Origin: Margaritifera margaritifera
Taxonomy: Eukaryota; Mollusca; Bivalvia; Unionida; Margaritiferidae
NCBI GenBank assembly: GCA_029931535.1
Contig: JAQPZY010001501.1
Span: 2,107,501-2,171,500 of the forward strand
DNA: 64,000 bases
Direction: 5' to 3'
Positions 1 through 12,139 of this stretch are shown one piece after another. Both the position numbers and the translations under genes were made by a program. Positions within the stretch are counted from its first letter, which is position 1. Each line of letters begins with the position of its first letter. The notes below the pieces were generated by a model. It was not told the DNA's origin, did not search any database, and saw only the letters and a list, made by a program, of their open reading frames with translations.

Positions 1-196
1 TAGGATATGAGGATGAGTGACACCGAGGCTACAAGGCTAACGCGAAGTAGTAAGGGTCACATCAGAGTACCCGAAAAAATGAGGCATAACCGATATAAAC
101 ATCACAAAACAAAAAACAAGGGGAAAACAAGACTATATACTAACAACTGCGAAAATCTATCAGGCCCACACGCATCTCAGACACACAAACCAATAA

Positions 197-199
<3 letters not shown>

Positions 200-228
<29 letters not shown>
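200..228. repeat. poly(T) tract
   Basis: A run of about 28 T. Open frames crossing it are homopolymer read-through and not genes. No poly(A)-tailed retroelement body could be recognised next to it. Confidence 0.9.
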
Positions 229-459
229 GTATATACACAATAGGTCGCATAAATGGAAAACAAAATTTGGAAATTTTAAATTTGGTATTAGAAACCATAA
301 TATAAAGGAGATAGGGGGAGCATAAGTATGGCCTATGGACGGAGGGAAGCATATGAAATAAATTTGCAGAACCAAAAACATCTCCGACAAGGGCCAAAAC
401 TATGCCACCAGCATCCAATCTTCAAATCTCCTTTAAGAGATTATATTATACTTTTTGGC

Positions 460-462
<3 letters not shown>

Positions 463-544
<82 letters not shown>
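463..544. repeat. (TA)n microsatellite
   Basis: About 40 uninterrupted TA dinucleotides. The Tyr-Ile repeats read from it are artefacts. Confidence 0.97.
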
Positions 545-549
<5 letters not shown>

Positions 550-1140
550 TTTATTATTTCTTTTAAAAGTAAGTAACAACTATAACCAAATTTGGAAACT
601 AAAGCCAGTCCAAACAAGAATACAGGGGTTTATAGCATACGATAACACAAACATAGCATACATACATATAGCACACACTGGACTTATAAAAGATCCCTGG
701 CAAGGATCACTAAAATCAATTTTATAACATGGCAAGGAAACCAGCCGCAAGGGCAATACCTGAGGAGGGGAGTACAAGCCATGGATTACATTTCTTTAGG
801 CTTAGGGTGGAACGATAGGGAACCTGGAAACGGGTTTCAAATCAAGTACGCCCATCTAAAAACATATACAAGAGGAACCCTAGTCAAAAAGTAAAAATAA
901 AAAATTTTCTCTTCAAAATTCTTTTTGAGTTTTTCAAAACCCACAACAGCAGACTTTACGAGGGTACATACAGATATAAAAAACCTTTTAAAAATTTTCG
1001 GCACAAAAGGGGGACACCTTAAGGGCTGATAGCTCAACATAGCTAGAGGTCCAAGAGGGGTCCACAAAAAAAGAAAAAAAAAAAAAATACAAAAATAAAG
1101 CACATGATATAATAAGAACTGCATAGGATATAGTAACAAC
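545..1140. other. non-coding stretch, no gene seen
   Basis: Mixed unique sequence with a short A-rich tract near 1070-1087. No frame holds a recognisable domain, and the longest minus-strand frames are low-complexity Phe/Leu read-through. Confidence 0.6.
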
Positions 1141-1187
1141 GTCACTGTACATCATATACTTACAAGTGTACATCAAACAATAAAAGT

Positions 1188-1675
1188 TGCACATCATATA
1201 GTAAAACATATATATGTATATAATAAGAAATGCACATCATATAGTAAAACATATATATGTATATAATAAGAAATGCACATCATATAGTAAAACATATATA
1301 TGTGTATAATAAGAAATGCACATCATATAGTAAAACATATATATGTATATAATAAGAAATGCACATCATATAGTAAAACATATATATGTGTATAATAAGA
1401 AATGCATATCATATAGTAAAACATATATATCTATATAATAAGAAATGCACATCATATAGTAAAACATACATATGTGTATAATAAGAAATGCACATCATAT
1501 AGTAAAACATATATATGTATATAATAAGAAATGCACATCATATAGTAAAACATATATATGTATATAATAAGAAATGCACATCATATAGTAAAACATATAT
1601 ATGTATATAATAAGAAATGCACATCATATAGTAAAACATATATATGTGTATAATAAGAAATGCACATCATATGAT
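1188..1675. repeat. 43-bp satellite, 12 units
   Basis: Units begin with TGCACATCAT at 1188, 1231, 1274 and so on every 43 bp to 1661. Each carries a TATATATG/TGTATATAATAAG core. Units are nearly identical, with scattered substitutions (TGTGTA versus TGTATA, one TGCATATC), so the array is fairly young. Less regular related sequence precedes it from about 1100. Confidence 0.95.
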
Positions 1676-1851
1676 AAGTAGTTAATTAATAAATACACAG
1701 CATACAATAAGAAGTGATCATTGTATAATGTAATTTCAACCGCATGTATTTTAAACGGATAACTTAAGACTGCTCTGGCATTCCATGTTCTAACAGCTTT
1801 ATTCCATGTTTTTGATGAGTTACCTAAATAATATGTCACTAGTGAAATAGT

Positions 1852-1950
1852 TTGCTTTGGTTTTGGTGCTTTCGGACACAGTAACACTCTGAAGGTTATG
1901 TCGTGCTTAGGCAAGTAGAGACTAAAGTGCCTTGCCTAGGACACTTCATA
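1852..1950 (-). mobile_element. SINE body fragment, same family as at 63.1 kb
   Basis: This stretch aligns over about 100 bp with the SINE at 63139-63240 in the same orientation. Shared landmarks are GTTTNNTTTTGGTT, an ACAGNAACAC-like block, GTGCTTAGG, and a CTAAAGTG..CTAGGACA block. The tRNA-like head is not recognisable here, so the copy appears 5' truncated. The alignment was made by eye. Confidence 0.6.
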
Positions 1951-4320
1951 GAATGGCAATTCTGATTGTTTTGGAAACGTTTGGCAAGAAACAAAATGGA
2001 TCCGAAAAGGACACGTAACATATAAAATGGTTTTAGTCTTCTACCTTCTCTTACGTGCTTATGATTGTTCCTTTCTACGGTTTAGTTTTTGTGTTCCTAC
2101 ATAGATGTTTCCTATACGTGTTTAGCGTGGGTCATTTGGTGCAAAACGAGTTAGATCGCTTGTGAAAGAGCGAGTGAGTTGTACGGCACTGTGCTACTGG
2201 GTTGATTAAATGAAATCTATACCTTCTGGTTTTCGCGTTATTGCGCTTAAAGTTAAAAAACTCAAAGCAAGTGACTGTACATAATTCCTTGCACAATACA
2301 TATATTTCAAATTTAATATTTGAAAGCATATGTAATTGCAAGTGTCGGGATAAATTTACGTATAATTTTGCTCAGTCCTGATGTATGAATAATTCACAGG
2401 GCTTCATCAGTTTTGAATTGCATATTTTCTTGCCTTTATGTATTGTATTGCACTCTTTAAATTATCTCAAAATCTTCAGAAAATGGAGGAATAAAAGAAT
2501 ATCAATCAATCAATCTCTCTCTCTCTCTCAACATCTCAACAACGGTTTCTTGTTACTACATTGGTATATGTTCATGATAATTAAAAGAGCTATTACTATT
2601 TTCACCATTAAATGGGTATTCATGGAACTAAACTTGATGCCTTCACGCGACAGGGTATACTCACAGGTTCTGGAGCGTAGAGCAAGGACAAGATAAATCA
2701 TAAAGTATTGCGTCGCTTAATCTATAAATAGTCATCATAATACCCTGTGTGATATAATTAACCTCTTGACACCAGACATTACAACAACGACGCATAGTCT
2801 TTACAACAACGACGCATAGCCTTTACAACAACAACAACGCATAGTCTTACTTGTGGTATATATGTAATGAACACAACTATACTGCCAGCATGGAAAATTC
2901 AAGTGCGGGGCATGGAACTGCACAAGAACGAGAATTTATAAGTGGATGCAGATTCGATTATATAACCAAGTTGGGACTGATAATGCCTTAATGCGCACGT
3001 TGTAACAATTGTATAAAAAATAAAAAATCGTCACTCTAAAGTAAGAGAAATCGGGTAGGCACATCGTGACCTCTCAAACTGAATTTATGCTATCTATCTA
3101 TTTCTCTGTGATAGATGTCAGTGATCTGTAAGTGAACTGTCTAAAATATTTAAGAACAGGATTTTAAACCAGATGGTTGCACCTGTACAGGTAAGAGGCC
3201 AGGCTTGTCTTTCAAAACAATTAGATACATAATTGACCAATCAGGTGCCTATTCAAAACAAATGTACACATAATTGACCAATCAGGTGCGCATTTTGAGG
3301 TCTATTCATCTCAACATTCATGGAGAAAATAGCACAGCTGAGGTATTCCTCCTTTACGTCCCAGCCATGGCTTCAACTTATTTTCAGAAGCTGTAAAATC
3401 AGAGAGCGAAATTTAGATTCGCTGAATAAAAATATCATCTGAGGCTTTACTCACCAAATAATTAAAACTGAATAAACAATCTATCGTGACATTTGATATC
3501 CAGTTAAAATGCTTCTCTAGAATTATTCCCCGTCTGTTTGGGACTAGATTATTTGTAATTGTTGGCGTTTGTAGCTGTAGTATTTCTTCCAATATACAAT
3601 GTGTCCACATTTTCTACAATCATCCCATTATGGGACAAGCCAACGTCTGAGTTGCTGCATCCAATTGATTAGAAATTAGATATTATATGATAGCTCATGG
3701 GCGATAGATCTAACAACCACTATGGGTTTAGCCGACCTTACATGTGAACACGGAACATGTGGATTATAAACAAACCAATATAATGACTTTCAGATAAGTA
3801 CTGATAACTTTAACCTGGCTGTAGAATAGTGACCGACACTCTAATTTTACATCTACAACAATACATAATATCTGACCTACTTGTTACCAAGAGTAAAATA
3901 ATAACATAACCTGCTTCCCCTACGGTTAGATCATACCATTTTGTGTTTAAAATAATATTTACAGAGACACATTGCAGAGTTATCTCAGTTGACCTATAGT
4001 ATAGGCCCAAATGGATATAATAACGTAAATACACATATATCGCGAGTCTAATTTTGAAAATAAATAAGTACATTGTGTGCTTTACTACATAGAGGAATTA
4101 ATGGTATATGGCTCTCTGAGGGATACATTCGTATGCACCATTCTTGTGACGACTGACTAGGAGAAACTCTGTTCAGTAGCTGGTTACAAGCCTGAAACAA
4201 GTGCAGATTATCTATATGTGCAATATGTATCTAAATGTAATATATACAAGTATTACTAAAGGAACGAAGCGTACATAATTTGCACATTGCATAGGACTAT
4301 AAACTTGTTTGAATGAACCA
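1951..4320. other. non-coding stretch, no gene seen
   Basis: Unique-looking AT-rich DNA. Small features are a short CT run near 2515-2530, a CAACAACGACGCATAGTCTTTA-like duplication at about 2780-2850, and a two-copy direct repeat (TAATTGACCAATCAGGTGC) at about 3218-3290. No frame over about 100 codons shows a recognisable family. Confidence 0.6.
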
Positions 4321-4328
4321 CTTTAAAA

Positions 4329-4372
4329 AGCCCCCTATGGAAATCTAAAACAATAGAGCACTATAGCCCATC
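4329..4372 (-). repeat. isolated diverged copy of the 37-bp satellite unit
   Basis: On the minus strand this reads GGCTATAGTGC, 14 diverged bases, then TTTCCATAGGGGGC. That is the same order and nearly the same spacing as the 37-bp units at 11.08-11.25 kb. It lies 6.7 kb away in inverse orientation. Confidence 0.65.
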
Positions 4373-4856
4373 CCCTCCCCCACTCCCATTATACTATGGA
4401 ACTTGAACATGGAAAATGTTTGAAAAACATGTGCCGTTATGGCCCTACGTGGGAATTTGAATAGGTCAATATAGCCTTCAATGACAATGCTAGCATGAAT
4501 TAAAATGGCGGCAAAACACATACACATGTTGTTACAGACAAATACGGCGTTTATCGGGGAGATTAAAGCAGACGAACGTAGTTACAGAAAAACATTCCTC
4601 TTTACAGACAATCACCCATCTAATTACAGATAATGACTTACTCTTAAAAATAAACATTCATTCTTACAATGCAACACACTAACAAACGAATGGAGCGAAA
4701 GGGATATGCAAGGATAGTATTACTAGCATTCGTATACTTACAATTAGATATACATGCAAACACACGTATAGGAAGGAAAAGGTTTATGTTAAAGTAGGAT
4801 AACTATCAAACTTATATTTGCAATTTAGCATATTATCACATATACATATATATTAG

Positions 4857-4858
<2 letters not shown>

Positions 4859-4908
<50 letters not shown>
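4859..4908. repeat. (TA)n microsatellite
   Basis: About 25 TA dinucleotides, uninterrupted. Confidence 0.97.
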
Positions 4909-4910
<2 letters not shown>

Positions 4911-7600
4911 AGATAGGAATATATTTTTTATTTCATACACACACAATCAAAAATACAGAGTAAGGGAGTATAATAAAACAAAAACATTCAGACAAACACA
5001 AAAATATGTAAGCTGGTAATAATGATAAATATTTTCTTTTCTAGAATAGTGGGGTGGTAGTGAAGTGGGACATTGCTTTGGTCATGAGAAAGACCGTTGA
5101 TTTTATAACATGTAGAGCAACTGCACCTCCCAGATCAAATTATACAGAATGGACAGTTGCCACTCAACTTATCTCAACTCCAAGACCCTATTGAGACCGA
5201 GAGTCTAAAAGAACAGTCGTTTGCCTCCACCTCCCAGTTCTTTTCTTGGGTTTGTTGAGGCAGCTACTACTGCCGTAGTTCACATGTTGTTCTCTTTGCT
5301 GACGGAACCTTTATAGAACAAATCTAATTACTTCTGTTTTCCACTCTTCTTCTTCATCTTCTATTTTCGTCTTGATTTCTTCTTTCTCTTTCTCTCTCGT
5401 TAGTGAAAAGGTCTGTGATAAGCCAATGTTTTATCCTGATATAACCCACTCCTCGCTGGTACACCCTCTTTACATTGAGCAGCATGTTTACTTATTCCAA
5501 TCGGTCTAGGTCCAATAAGCCTCTTTCTCTGCAAATAGATCAATGCTATATATTGTTTATCCGTGTTACTATGACTTTTGCTGCTACTCATAATGTTTTA
5601 TTGACGATGAATGACAAGACTGCCAACCAAACTTAGATTTAAGACGCGTTCGGCCCTTCGGCCATTGAAGTCTAGTTAATAATGTACGAACACCATTAGG
5701 CACACTGTCCATTTTAATTTACCCTTATAGTAAGATGTCAAATGAGTTTGCCGGGCTGCTGGCACATTTGACACTTTAATACGTGCACACTATTTACACA
5801 CCACATGGTTTCCCCACTTTGAGGGTTCATTGAAGGCGCGATGTGGTAAGGTGTGTACTATGAATTATACCTGTACATAGGAATGGAACCACAAGGCTTA
5901 CCTGATTAGAGGTGTGCGCACGGCGCGCTACTTACTTAAATGTCTGGAGTGGAAAGCTAGATGGTCTCGGCAAGGGAGGCGCGAAGCGTGACGAAAGTAC
6001 TGAAACGCCATGAACGTATATGATCAAATTCTGCCCAGTTAACTAAATCGGATTCTCCCGAATACCTATTGAGTGTTAGCGACATTTTGTAATTAGAGTC
6101 AACCTAGAAGGTTTAATACAATTTTCCTAGTCTCTACCACTTTTAGAATTTGGTGTACATGGTGTGCATTCAATTTTCCGAAAAAGACTGGCGAACTCAT
6201 CGTTTTATAGGCTTGATACGCGGACGTAACGAAAAACATCCCAGGGTTTGGTGTGCGAATGTGACAGAAAACACTCATAAAGAAAAAGATAAAAAAATTA
6301 ATAGAAAGAGATAGGTATGTAATTAAAGTAAATACATCATAATCACCAATTACGATGTTGTTGTTTTTTGTTTGTTTCTTTTGTTTAATACATACTTGAA
6401 TATGCCCATCTCAGCTTATTCACTCACTTAACAAACAATGAAGACGGGGGATTAGGGCAATCCCACCTCTTCATGTACAACGCCTACGTTCGAACTTGAA
6501 AAACCAACGCAGACAACACCGTGAAATGTTCAGTACAATAAAAGTGTAACAGTGAACATATTTACATGGTTGACAATGTTAATTAGTGAGACTTGATTGC
6601 AAATTTTCTATCACGGTTTCCTCTTGCCACCGACATAGATTAAGTTTTCGAACTAAAGAAAAGATATATCCATAATGTTTAAGAAACCACAATTCTCCTT
6701 TTCCTCGTTTTTACGGAAATGGTGTTTAAAGCAAGTTTGTAAATAGGCTAGAGGTATCCAATGCTTTGGAGGTGAGGAAAGTACACGTAATATTGTACAC
6801 ATACGATCGAATCTGAAACTTGTAATCTGTCGTTATTGAAATGGGTTGAAACAGCATTTATTCTCATAAAGTGATATCGTCATCGATCAATGATAATCAA
6901 CGCGAATCAAAATATTCCACCAGGTCGTCGTTCAGAAAGTAGAGAGCTACCCAGTGTTTTCCTGCTAGATGACTAAATTTTGCGTTGATTAAGTCTTTGG
7001 GTTTTCAATAAGGGAGTTCATCTTTGGCACACACAACGGGATTCAGTGGGTTTGTGTACGAACTGTGTGTGGAGGTAATGAAGATCCCAGTTATTCATTC
7101 TTAAACCACAGAGTTTACAGGTAATGATAGGCAATGATTCCATACTTGACATTTTCTTTAAACTAGGCCGTCAGGTAAGTAGAGGTAAAGGGAATACAGC
7201 TTTCGGACTTTAAAGCAAGAGGGCTTGGATGCATTTTGTCTCGGTGGTTTGCTTAGAACGTTGCAACAAGTCATTAAAACATTCGTTAAGATTTTCTTTT
7301 CTTTAATTAAAGATCAGCTACTTCCAGATAATACTGCGAATTTTCTTCCGTATTCGTCATCAAGCATTCTTGTCGTGTTGCATTTGACTGGATTGATCCT
7401 CTTGACATCCATAACACTATTATATCGTCAGTAGCGTGATTCTTTTGGCAATTTGTTTAACAAAACACTTCGCTAAGGCTTTTATTTGTTCTGTGCATCA
7501 TGCCAATACTTTTCTTTGTCTATCGTCTTTTCCTCCTCCTCTCACACTTTGGTTTGGTGAATGTGTGTTCTGTGGCTGCTGTTGTTGATTATTTGTTTTC
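4909..7600. other. non-coding stretch, no gene seen
   Basis: No recognisable coding domain on either strand. GC is higher than in the 13-20 kb block. The possible open frames at 5400-5591 (minus) and 7225-7434 (plus) lack family features and were not called. Confidence 0.55.
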
Positions 7601-7626
7601 CGTGACTAATTGTTATGAGAGAACTT

Positions 7627-8024
7627 CTAATAGGCAAGGATCACTTCTCTTAAACTGTTGATTTTGATGGTATTGTCGAATTCTGAACACAAGATCACTT
7701 CCACTTTGTTTTCGTTTGCTGGAGCAAACTGAATATTCACATGCAGTTGTCTCAAATATATGGGATGGAGATATTCCTCGTCACTGTCTTTGTTTGGTAT
7801 GAAATCGAATCCCCACAAATAATAACCTCCTACATAGTTGTCGTAGGAAATGCCGCGTGTATTATTGGTACCCAATTGTCCTGAAGCTTGAAACAGGATC
7901 TCAAATAGTTCTTCTTTGTAAAGTTAGGTTCAAATGATCTGGTTAACAAAATCTGGCCGTCCCAGGTGACTTCTATCTTGCAGATGTTGTCGTGTTGAAA
8001 CTGGAAAGGGTTGCCAATCAACAA
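7627..8024 (-). pseudogene. Polinton/adintovirus-like jelly-roll capsid protein, C-terminal part, broken
   Basis: This is the C-terminal part of a capsid protein of the type found in Polinton/Maverick elements and adintoviruses and often annotated as F54H12.2-like. Two overlapping minus-strand frames carry it. The upstream frame has IGNPFQFQHDNICKIEVTWDG. The downstream one has GYYLWGFDFIP, then a charged loop, then a beta-rich end with VEVILCSEFDNTIKI before the stop. The Asn-Pro-Phe strand, the Gly-Tyr-x-Leu-x-x-Phe-Asp strand and the terminal Glu-Phe-Asp-Asn segment in this order are what mark the family. A frameshift near 7830-7875 separates the halves, and the N-terminal half is missing or unrecognisable. 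It would form the virion shell if intact. Whether it is the major or the minor jelly-roll capsid protein was not settled. Confidence 0.72.
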
Positions 8025-8027
8025 CGT

Positions 8028-8234
8028 TTAGGTACCTGACCCGGGATATATGTTGTCGTAATGTTTTCTTACGTCTTTAATGCTGTGTCCTTGCTGCTGC
8101 ATGTGTGTCGGAGCAACTACTTTATCGACGTGTGGTATGGTTTCATATACGGTCCGAAGTGCTCTTTTCCTGTCTGGATCAGCAATCCCATTACTGAATA
8201 ACGCTTGTTTGGGATTCTGTCGATCGACCATCAC
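8028..8234 (-). pseudogene. unrecognised fragment inside the capsid cluster
   Basis: A 68-codon minus-strand frame lies between the capsid C-terminus and the YRGV/HGLG protein fragment, in the same direction. It is basic and polar (ADPDRKRAL, HMQQQGHSIKDVRKH) with no membrane segment. It may be the tail of the upstream minor-capsid-like protein or the damaged middle of the capsid gene. No family was recognised, and it is listed only because context suggests it belongs to the viral relic. Confidence 0.35.
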
Positions 8235-8274
8235 GTTTAGGACGAGCTTTTTCCTTGTGACACGGAATGACGTT

Positions 8275-8499
8275 TCAAAGCACGCTGTCCTTGGTGGATG
8301 AAAGGTTTCTAAACAGGCGCGATATGATCAAACACAAATTTGAACATACACCCAAACCATGCCCTCGTTGTGGAGCTACACCTCGGTAAACGGGATACAT
8401 GAGTTCTAAGTCACGCGAAAATCGATTGCGAAAGCGAAGTTTCACCACTGTGACTTTTCCTTTGGCGAATACAATATATTTTCCAAGACCTTCTTGCAT
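8275..8499 (-). pseudogene. Polinton minor virion protein-like fragment (YRGV...RGHGLG motif)
   Basis: The minus-strand frame contains PVYRGVAPQRGHGLG followed by a hydrophobic stretch. A Tyr-Arg-Gly plus Gln-Arg-Gly-x-Gly-Leu-Gly motif ahead of a hydrophobic or amphipathic helix is typical of small virion proteins encoded beside the capsid gene in animal Polintons and adintoviruses. Such proteins are often compared to adenovirus pVI or pX. The preceding residues (KVTVVKLRFRNRF) are basic. The frame ends at an internal stop soon after the motif, so the copy is inactive. Identification depends on one motif plus the neighbouring capsid fragment. Confidence 0.5.
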
Positions 8500-9204
8500 A
8501 CCAATATGCGCACTGTAAAACTACCGTTTGCTGACGGGAATATGACGAGGATGAACAAATTCTCCGTGTATATCATACGTGTTTCCTCTTTCATTGTCAT
8601 CGCTGCTGGAAATTGCAGAATCCACTCTAAATGGAATGACTCTAAACAACGGAGCGGATGTCTTTCCCCACCTCACCTGAGTTCACAACCATCAAATTGA
8701 GTCCTCTGTTTAGTACCATTGGATGTGGAAAACAGTGACGAATATCTTGCTACTGTTAATGTCTTTTAACAAAGGAGCTAGGGCTGTGTTTTCACCAAAA
8801 TTATAAAACAAACTTGGAGAAAATTGATAAACTGTGTTTTGCTGTCAGAAAAAATCCATTTTGAGGCGACGAGAGTGTGCATGGTAGTCAATACAAACGC
8901 GTGTGTTGTGTTTGTCGAGTGCGTCGTGAAACTGATCGTTGAATATATTCCAAATCGTATCGACGAGATATCGATCATTATACTAATATCCCTCAGTAAA
9001 TTTATTTCATACACATTTAGTTTTCAGTTGGCTGCTTTCCGTTGCAATGATGAGGTAACATGGGATAGAACAAGGTCCGTAGGTGGAAGAACTTTGCATA
9101 TCATCTGTCTTATGTATTGACGAATGTGTTGAACGTCGATGTGCTCTGTAAGAATGTTGGTTTGGCTAGTCGGGAAACGAGAATATATACTATGCTACCC
9201 TTTT
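8500..9204. other. possible further viral relic, not identified
   Basis: Both strands hold short open frames (for example minus 8778-9014 and plus 8824-9120). None shows a motif that could be assigned. Position upstream of the minus-strand capsid cluster makes more decayed viral sequence plausible but unproven. Confidence 0.3.
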
Positions 9205-9206
9205 TA

Positions 9207-10547
9207 GAGGGATATTTGAAAACTTTTGAATATTTTGTTATAACTGTTTTGTTTCTTTGAATCTGTCAATATATTAAACGCCGATCAATAGGCAAAATAA
9301 CGTTCTATACAATTATCTGCAGCTGCACGTGCAGCACGCCGAACACTTGCAAATATATGCATGTGACGTAACATAAGTAAAATGTAGTAACCTACAAATG
9401 TCGGAGAAAGAGAACAAATCTGTTATTGAGCAAGGAGCATATTGTAAAATCAGGGCGTTCTTAGGGTACTCCCAGACTCATATCATGGCCGACTTGGATA
9501 AGGTTAACGGAGGTAATTCGCTGTCATATCATACCAATTGTAATTATTTTCATCATTGTAAAGATGGTCGCGAAGCCATGGAAGATGACTCCCGTTCTAC
9601 AAGACCGTTGTCTGCAATTAGTGAGCGGAAAGTGGTTGATGTGAAGGGGACAAGTGAAGAGGGCAATTTATTAAGATACTTGATACAGAGTAAAAGATAT
9701 TTCTATTATCACGGGCATTAATTGCTCATTTGTTGTTAATATATTAAAGAATCGTTGGTGAGGAAGCTTTTGTGCAAGATGGGTCCCGCATTTGTTGAAA
9801 GCTGATCAAAAACAGACTAGGGTTCAAATCGCCAAACAGCTACTTGCCAAATATTAAAAGAGTGACCAGAGACGTTTGACTGAGATTGTTACAGATGACA
9901 AAACATGGATTTACTTTTTTATAACTATACCCAACAAGAAAAATTTGCATCGGAGAAAACGAGCAGAGACACAAATCGCTGGAAGTAGTCGGACTGTCAA
10001 CAGAGTTTTCTACGCAGTATTTTTTGATAAAAAAGACAAAACGGTCATCAAGGTACCTCTGCCTGGCTCTGTTAGTGTCACTAGATATTTCTGTGCCTTG
10101 CAAAGTGTTTCCAAAAGTTGCGGAACACTACCAAACCATCCATCTGCGCACCGGTACACGAGGTATCTATCTACTCCATGACAACACACCGGCACATGAA
10201 TCCGCCATTGTGACAGATTTCCTGCAAGAGTACGGCATCCAAACTCTGCTTCATCCTCCATGCAGTTCTGATTTTGCTCGAAGTGATTTTGGCTGTATCC
10301 CGTTATCAAAGATTCGCGGAGATGCAGATGATTTAAAAGTCGCCATGCGGTTGGTAGTTCAGTTTTCCAGTGTATGAACAACATACCAAGAACTGAATAC
10401 AAAATCGCATTTAATAATTGGACAAAGTGTGTAGAGGTACACGGGGAGTATTTTTAATGGATGCGAATGGATGCACTGGCCTACTGTTCACTAATAAATA
10501 ACTTTATTGTACGGCGCACTAATATTCAGACCCTTTTAAATACTGTT
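9207..10547 (+). mobile_element. mariner-type DNA transposon, decayed copy 1
   Basis: A roughly 1.3-kb element. The left end begins GAGGGATATTTGAAAAC after a TA. The right end near 10520-10547 contains AATATTCAGACCCTTTTAAATAC, a diverged inverse of the left end. It closely resembles the copy at 50594-51888. Its first 175 bp match the left 175 bp of that copy, including the GTGACGTAACATA block, so the family has long terminal inverted repeats. The transposase inside is broken. Right-end coordinates are approximate. Confidence 0.8.
9398..10440 (+). pseudogene. mariner D34D transposase, frameshifted
   Basis: The N-terminal frame starts MSEKENKSVIEQ and carries the DNA-binding region with DGREAMEDDSRSTRPLSA, the mariner linker motif. 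The catalytic triad is visible. VTDDKTWIY (9888-9914) holds the first Asp, LLHDNTPAHESAI (second Asp codon at 10180) the second, and HPPCSSDFARSDFG (third Asp codon at 10285) the third. Exactly 34 residues lie between the second and third, matching the D34D mariner signature. The first Asp is in a different frame from the other two, and stops interrupt 9720-10020, so no active enzyme is made. The family excises and inserts the element at TA dinucleotides by cut and paste. Confidence 0.88.
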
Positions 10548-11075
10548 CGTATCTGTGATTGTATGTTGAACTTTAAGTATAAATGTGACAGTTATACTAT
10601 CCTAACACAAACTATTCGCTTCCTATATGCGTGTGTTTGTTTGTATGTGTGTTGGATTGCAAGTATAATTATGTTATTGATCCTATCCTAGCATACCTTT
10701 TCCCTTCCAATACGTTTATTTGTTTGTACGTGTGTTTGATTGTTAGAATGAATGTATTTTTTAAAGAGTAAGTTATTGTTTTTAATTAAGTGGGTCTGTA
10801 AAGACGAACATGTGTGTGTGTCACCATGTCTATATGCTTTCCCGCCACATGAGTCTTGTCTGCTTCTGTTCCCACCTTAAAAAAAACGTTTCTCTGTAAC
10901 ATGTTTGCATGTAAAAGTGTGTGTGTGTGTGAGAGAGAGAGGTTTTCCACTGTTTTATTTCCTGTTATCATTCTAATCAAATACCGACCCATCTTTTTCA
11001 AAAAATATTTTCTATGTTCAAGTTTCATAGGGAGCGATATTGCCCAATAACGTAAATTGCCATCCTCTTGTTACA
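10548..11075. other. non-coding stretch, no gene seen
   Basis: Contains partly repeated TGTGTTTGTTTGTATGTGTG-like tracts near 10620-10740 and a short GT/GA run near 10915-10942. No coding signal was found. Confidence 0.6.
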
Positions 11076-11076
11076 T

Positions 11077-11250
11077 TTCCATAGGGGGCTATAGTGCCAT
11101 CCATAATGTTAATTTCCATAGGGGGCTATAGTGCCATCCATAATGTTAATTTCCATAGGGGGCTATAGTGCCATCCATAATGTTAATTTCCATAGGGGGC
11201 TATAGTGCCATCCATAATGTTAATTTCCATAGGGGGCTATAGTGTTATTT
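11077..11250. repeat. 37-bp satellite, 5 units
   Basis: TTTCCATAGGGGGCTATAG recurs with its TTCC at 11077, 11114, 11151, 11188 and 11225, an exact 37-bp period, with near-identical units. The last unit decays into GTGTTATTTCTG. A related single unit lies inverted at about 4.33 kb. Confidence 0.95.
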
Positions 11251-11982
11251 CTGTAATGTTAAAAACTATATATGACACCACAGTGCTCCATAGAGGGCCT
11301 TACAGCTCCCTATAAATACTCCTATGTATACCGCCATACCGTATGTGTTTGTGTATAACACTCACTCAACTGTGAATCCCGCTGACCTAGCTCTTAAGTC
11401 AAATTATGAACCTTAATTTAAGATTACATTGTTCACTATACATTTTATTTAAGCGAACAACGCTGACCCTGATCTGTCAGTTCATAATGCGACAGTAGAT
11501 CTGAGTTAATTTTATTCGCAGTTGGGTTTGCACCATACCAATGTTAATACATTACTATAGTATCAAATCCATAATGTTAACATACGCGCTTAGGTTGGAT
11601 AAACTCTTGTTTCCTGGTGGCAAAACAGTTGGTTTACTGGAGTCTTCTCTTTTATCTTGTTTTCAATGTCCAACATGCCTGCATCACATAATTTCTCAAA
11701 TGAATCTTAAAAATCTTGGGAATACATTTCAACATGTTATGAGCAACAAATATTTAGTTTTAAAACAAATATTGCAGGCCAGAAGGACTTTGTTTATAAC
11801 CAAAATCTAAGGCTTAAACAGATGCAAATCGAGTCGGATTCCTTTTTCAAATGAGGCAGTGTTTGTATTGCCATTGATGACGTCATAGTAAATTGTGGAT
11901 AGTGTGGAAGGTTTATAATACAAGTACTCAAAAAGCCCTGATATTCTCTCTTATATTTCCCCGCATTCTCCTATGTCTTGTT
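11251..11982. other. non-coding stretch, no gene seen
   Basis: No recognisable coding or RNA signal. The 11541-11810 frame lacks any known domain. Confidence 0.55.

Positions 11983-11983
<1 letters not shown>

Positions 11984-12072
<89 letters not shown>
11984..12072. repeat. (TATC)n microsatellite
   Basis: About 22 uninterrupted tetranucleotides, lying just before the 34-bp satellite. Confidence 0.97.
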
Positions 12073-12139
12073 CATTCCGACTTTGTGTTCTTTTTAATTA
12101 ATGTATCCGTCTATCTCCATTACTTTATTGACCTTTAAA

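Noticed and set aside
1188..1675. CRISPR-like array
   Set aside because: Units are contiguous 43-bp repeats without unique spacers, and the surroundings are eukaryotic.
11893..12138. Open frame with Leu-Ser-Ile-Tyr repeats
   Set aside because: It is a read-through of (TATC)n. The same holds for 52318-52671 and 41618-41881.
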